A stretch of 64,000 nucleotides of DNA. Source: Polyangiaceae bacterium (GTDB lineage Bacteria > Myxococcota_A > Polyangia > Polyangiales > Polyangiaceae). The notes under the pieces are model-generated. The model was not told the DNA's origin. It searched no databases and saw only the letters and a list, made by a program, of their open reading frames with translations. Below, piece after piece: positions 61,297 to 64,000 of this stretch. Every line of letters begins with the position of its first letter. Within the stretch, counting starts at the first letter, position 1. Made by a program: the position numbers and the translations under genes. The stretch lies in assembly GCA_013361525.1 (NCBI GenBank), contig JABFXY010000026.1, forward strand, positions 62,001-126,000, written 5' to 3'.

Positions 61297-61830
61297 CTAC
61301 TGCATCTGTTCGAGCATTTCCGCGAGGGCGGCCTTGATCTTCAATGCCTTCTTGATCTCGTCGCTCGTGACGTACGGATATTCCCCGTACTCGAGGAAGC
61401 TGTTGCATTGATGATCGCGGAGGAACTTCACGAACGCCGCGGTGTTCGTCTTCCAATCGGCGGGAAACCCTTCGAGGTTGACGAAGACGGTGTCGATCCC
61501 CGCCTTGCGAAACAGCGCCACCGCGTCCTCGGTGTACTTGTCGAAGTCGGTATCGAAGATGCCCTGGTACATGAACCGGGTATCGTTGTCGAACAGCACC
61601 CAGCGGAGGTAATGAAGCTTCAGCGGCGCCAATAGGGTCGGGTCCGCTTCGAGCGCTTTCGCTACGGTGGGACCATATTGGCGAATCGTCTCCGCCTTGC
61701 CGGGCTTGACGTTCGCGATGATCGTGAACCCGTAGCAGGCAGGCGTTTTGGGGAAGATGGGGCCGTACTTTCCCTTTTCGAGATGATCGGTCGATTTGGG
61801 TATCGCGACGGCCTGAGGTCGGATCTCCAT
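61297..61830 (-). CDS. Unknown first protein of DyP operon
   Basis: The ATG at 61830 with AAAGGAGC upstream gives 177 residues and opens the operon. The sequence has alpha/beta character (CYGFTIIANVKPGKAETIRQ, LHYLRWVLFDNDTRFMYQG, DKYTEDAVALFRKAGIDTVF, FPADWKTNTAAFVKFLRDHQ), suggesting one or two ferredoxin-like units of the dimeric alpha/beta barrel kind, the same fold class as DyP peroxidase itself. No heme-ligand motif can be identified and no signal peptide is present. It is divergent from the membrane kinase gene with 146 bases between starts. The fold is an impression; function unknown. Confidence 0.65.
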   Translation of the reverse strand: MEIRPQAVAIPKSTDHLEKGKYGPIFPKTPACYGFTIIANVKPGKAETIRQYGPTVAKALEADPTLLAPLKLHYLRWVLFDNDTRFMYQGIFDTDFDKYTEDAVALFRKAGIDTVFVNLEGFPADWKTNTAAFVKFLRDHQCNSFLEYGEYPYVTSDEIKKALKIKAALAEMLEQMQ

Positions 61831-61976
61831 GGGCGCGCTCCTTTGCGGACGGCTGCTGATTTCGGTGATGCAAGCCGCTGCCCCGCGCGCCCCCCGCATG
61901 TGCTCGCCGCGCCCCTTCGCGAGGCCGGCGTCATCCTCCAGCCATCCCCGGCCCGCAAATGCTAGGGTCTCGGTCG

Positions 61977-63584
61977 ATGTTGCCCGAGCGTCTCGGAGCG
62001 TTCGAGATCACCGGGATGCTCGGCGAGGGCGGAAGCGCCCTCGTCTATTCAGCGCACGACGGCGCGCGAGATGTCGCGCTCAAGGTCCTGCACGAAGAGC
62101 TCTGCGTCGACGAGAAGCAGGTCGAGCGTTTCCTCGCCGAGGCCGAGCGCATGCGCAGTGTGCGGCATCCTTCGCTGGTGCCCGTGCTCGGCGCGGGTTG
62201 CCTGCCCGGCGGTCGGCCTTTCATCGTCATGCCGCGGCTTCGCGGTCGCACCCTCGCGGCTCGTCTGGTCCACGGCCCGGTGCCGTTCGCGCGCGCTCTC
62301 TCGCTCTTCGAGGACGTGGCGCAAGCCGTCGCCGCGCTCCACCAAGCAGGCCTCGTTCACCGCGACATCAAGCCGGAGAATGTGTTTTGGTGCGAGCCTG
62401 AAGACGTACTCGTGTTGCTCGATCTCGGCATCGCGCGCGACACCTTCAGCGGTCCTTCGACGACGACCCGCGCCGGGTTTCAGCGCGGGACGCCGGCCTA
62501 TATGGCACCGGAGCGATTGTTCGGGCAGCCGGCGAGCACGGCGTCCGACATCTACGAGCTCGCGCTCTTGTTCTACATGATGACGACGGCGCGGCTGCCT
62601 TGGGAGGAAGGCGACGCGCTCGGTCGGGTGAAGCCCGCGCTTCGGCCGCAAGATCGACACCTCCTTCCCGCGCAGCTCGCGGACGTCTTGCTCGAGGCGA
62701 TGAGCTTCGATGTCACGCAGCGTCCTTCGACCGTGGAGACGCTGATGGCGAAGATTCGTCGCGCCACCACGGTGTTTGCCCCGACGGTGCTCGCGCCGAT
62801 TACGCCGAACGTGCCGATCGGTCTTTGGCCTTCGTCGCCGCCCCCGGCCCACGCCGAAAGCGCGCCGCACGACGTCACCATTCAAACCCCGGACAAGGTG
62901 ACGCTCAGGTCGCAGGACACGCCCGCGGTGCGCCCGTCGACCACGACGCCCGCGTCTGCGCCGCGCAGTCGCACGGGGCTCTTCGCTGTCGCGACCTTCG
63001 TCCTCGGTGCGGGCCTCGCCGCGGGGTTGGCGCTCGGTATCCCTGCATTGAAGAGCCGTCAGGCGCCGGCCGCTGCCGTGGGCACGCCGAGTGACGATTC
63101 GAGCGCAGCGGCGGAAGCCACGTCCGAGCCGAGCGCGCTGCCTGCTGCTTCTCTATCGATCGCTTCGTCGGAGGCTATCGAGTCAGCCTCTGCGCCCTCC
63201 GATTCAGCCTCGGCCGATTCGAGCGCATCGGCTTCGGCGAGCGTGGCGCGCTTCGCGAGCGCCGGGCCGATCAAAGAAGGAACGATCGACCCCGAGGCTG
63301 TTCGCTCCCGCGTGACTGCGCGTATGTCCGCGATGCAGGCGTGTTTGTCGACCGACGCGGCCAAACCCGATTTCCAGGGTGGCCGCGTGAACCTGCGCTT
63401 TTGGATCGGCACGAATGGGACCGTCACCTCGGCGACGGGCTCGAGCGCCGAGCTCTCACGCGCGGTCGTCGATTGTGTCGTCGGTCAGGTGAAGACGGTG
63501 TCGTTCCCCACGCCGGTGGGCGGGCCGGTCAACATCATCTTCCCAATCCGTTTCAAGCCGGCTCAGTCGTCGAGCTCCGGGTAG
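61977..63584 (+). CDS. Membrane Ser/Thr kinase with AgmX/PglI-like C-terminal domain
   Basis: ATG at 61977 gives 535 residues. A Hanks kinase occupies about 8-270 (GEGGSALVY, K36 in VALKVLHEE, HRDIKPEN at 128-135, DLG at 149-151, APE in YMAPERL). A Pro/Thr/Ser-rich linker, one membrane segment (GLFAVATFVLGAGLAAGLAL, about 334-355) and a Ser/Ala/Glu-rich periplasmic linker follow. The C-terminal 100 residues (AVRSRVTARMSAMQACLSTD, RVNLRFWIGTNGTVTSATGS, VGGPVNIIFPIRF) match the TonB-like domain seen at the ends of AgmX/PglI and other myxobacterial proteins. The kinase would signal across the inner membrane. The kinase is complete. Confidence 0.9.
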   Translation: MLPERLGAFEITGMLGEGGSALVYSAHDGARDVALKVLHEELCVDEKQVERFLAEAERMRSVRHPSLVPVLGAGCLPGGRPFIVMPRLRGRTLAARLVHGPVPFARALSLFEDVAQAVAALHQAGLVHRDIKPENVFWCEPEDVLVLLDLGIARDTFSGPSTTTRAGFQRGTPAYMAPERLFGQPASTASDIYELALLFYMMTTARLPWEEGDALGRVKPALRPQDRHLLPAQLADVLLEAMSFDVTQRPSTVETLMAKIRRATTVFAPTVLAPITPNVPIGLWPSSPPPAHAESAPHDVTIQTPDKVTLRSQDTPAVRPSTTTPASAPRSRTGLFAVATFVLGAGLAAGLALGIPALKSRQAPAAAVGTPSDDSSAAAEATSEPSALPAASLSIASSEAIESASAPSDSASADSSASASASVARFASAGPIKEGTIDPEAVRSRVTARMSAMQACLSTDAAKPDFQGGRVNLRFWIGTNGTVTSATGSSAELSRAVVDCVVGQVKTVSFPTPVGGPVNIIFPIRFKPAQSSSSG

Positions 63585-63597
63585 GGGCGGCGGCTGT

Positions 63598-63885
63598 TTA
63601 CCAATTCGGCGAGCAGGTCTTGATATCCGCGGCCGACTTCGCGTCCCGAAGGCACTTCATGCGTTTTGCATAGGGAAGACGGCCAAACTCCGGCGGCTGC
63701 GTCTTCTTCACGCAGTCTTTATCGAAACCCTTCGGATCGACGCCGGTCTCCTTTTTCATGACCTCGCTGAGGTTCGCGCATACTTCCTCGGGTGATGGTG
63801 CGCGCAGCCATCCGAACCAGAAGACGAACGCGGCGAGGCCCAGGAGCCCCACCAGCACACCCAACCCGAGCAGAACTTTCTTCAT
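63598..63885 (-). CDS. Small membrane-anchored protein, function unknown
   Basis: The 95-residue protein has a single N-terminal membrane segment (VLLGLGVLVGLLGLAAFVFW), an uncleaved anchor or signal, and a short soluble domain with four Cys (EEVCANLSEVMKKET, KDCVKKTQPPEFGRLPYAKR, KCLRDAKSAADIKTC) that could form two disulfides. CxxxL and C-terminal DIKTC repeats resemble small periplasmic adaptors. It is convergent with the kinase gene, 13 bases between the stops. The role is unknown. Confidence 0.72.
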   Translation of the reverse strand: MKKVLLGLGVLVGLLGLAAFVFWFGWLRAPSPEEVCANLSEVMKKETGVDPKGFDKDCVKKTQPPEFGRLPYAKRMKCLRDAKSAADIKTCSPNW

Positions 63886-64000
63886 AAGGATTCAGCCTTC
63901 GGTAACACTCATTCGGCAAAGTGCCACGCCTCGTACGACGGCGATCATCGCTCCTTCCCTTGGCCTCGTCCGAGCCCATTCACTATCCCGCTAGACTGAA

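Noticed and set aside
1-64000. tRNA or rRNA genes
   Set aside because: No cloverleaf with GTTCRA-type T-loop or rRNA conserved stretch was noticed in the intergenic gaps; a covariance search could not be run.

Overview
The window is high-GC DNA (about two thirds G+C by eye) with strong third-position GC bias, many GTG starts and dense lipoprotein genes. Together with Hanks-type kinases, a kinase fused to a sigma-54 activator, DUF1552/DUF1592 proteins, an AgmX/PglI-like C-terminal domain and a sterol methyltransferase, this points to a myxobacterium (Myxococcota, most likely the Polyangiales side). This placement is inference from gene content. No rRNA, tRNA, integrase or CRISPR array was seen.

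Region 1-15300 is the most unusual part. A MoxR-type AAA ATPase and a vWA-like partner overlap by ATGA on the minus strand (1186-3620). After three apparently unrelated genes comes a five-gene plus-strand operon (6659-13940) in which every junction overlaps by 4-8 bases: a helical protein, a coiled-coil protein, a soluble FtsH-like AAA metalloprotease with intact zinc motif, a 94-residue protein and a 1086-residue protein. This set matches, from memory, the FtsH-vWA-MoxR ternary systems predicted to act in biological conflict, here split into two transcription units. A coiled-coil protein and a WYL-type regulator follow.

Region 15300-30700 holds cell-envelope and housekeeping genes: cysteine-rich lipoproteins, threonylcarbamoyl-AMP synthase, an M15-like peptidase, PrkA kinase, a LysR regulator divergent from a flavin monooxygenase, a metallophosphoesterase and a HAD phosphatase. 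Two copies of a long inverted repeat sit between convergent genes (21409-21523 and 24738-24851). A TPR lipoprotein gene at 27115-27781 is broken by two one-base shifts.

Region 30700-51800 carries a cyclophilin/benzoate-CoA-ligase-type pair, the DUF1592/DUF1552 pair, a sterol C-24 methyltransferase-like gene, an alpha/beta hydrolase, a nested multi-hairpin element (41341-41431), a 1495-residue kinase/AAA/TPR/GAF/sigma-54 activator, a P-type ATPase, a tandem AAA protein and a DUF1295 membrane enzyme.

Region 51800-56850 looks accessory: short tandem repeats, a four-helix-bundle pseudogene carrying an in-frame palindromic insert, a two-gene module with a DUF4041/GIY-YIG protein, and two lower-GC lipoprotein genes, the second a frameshifted OmpA-type gene. 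Region 56850-63900 has a minus-strand operon (DyP peroxidase, a flavoprotein lacking the redox cysteines, two proteins of unknown function, a Smr-domain protein) divergent from a membrane Ser/Thr kinase.
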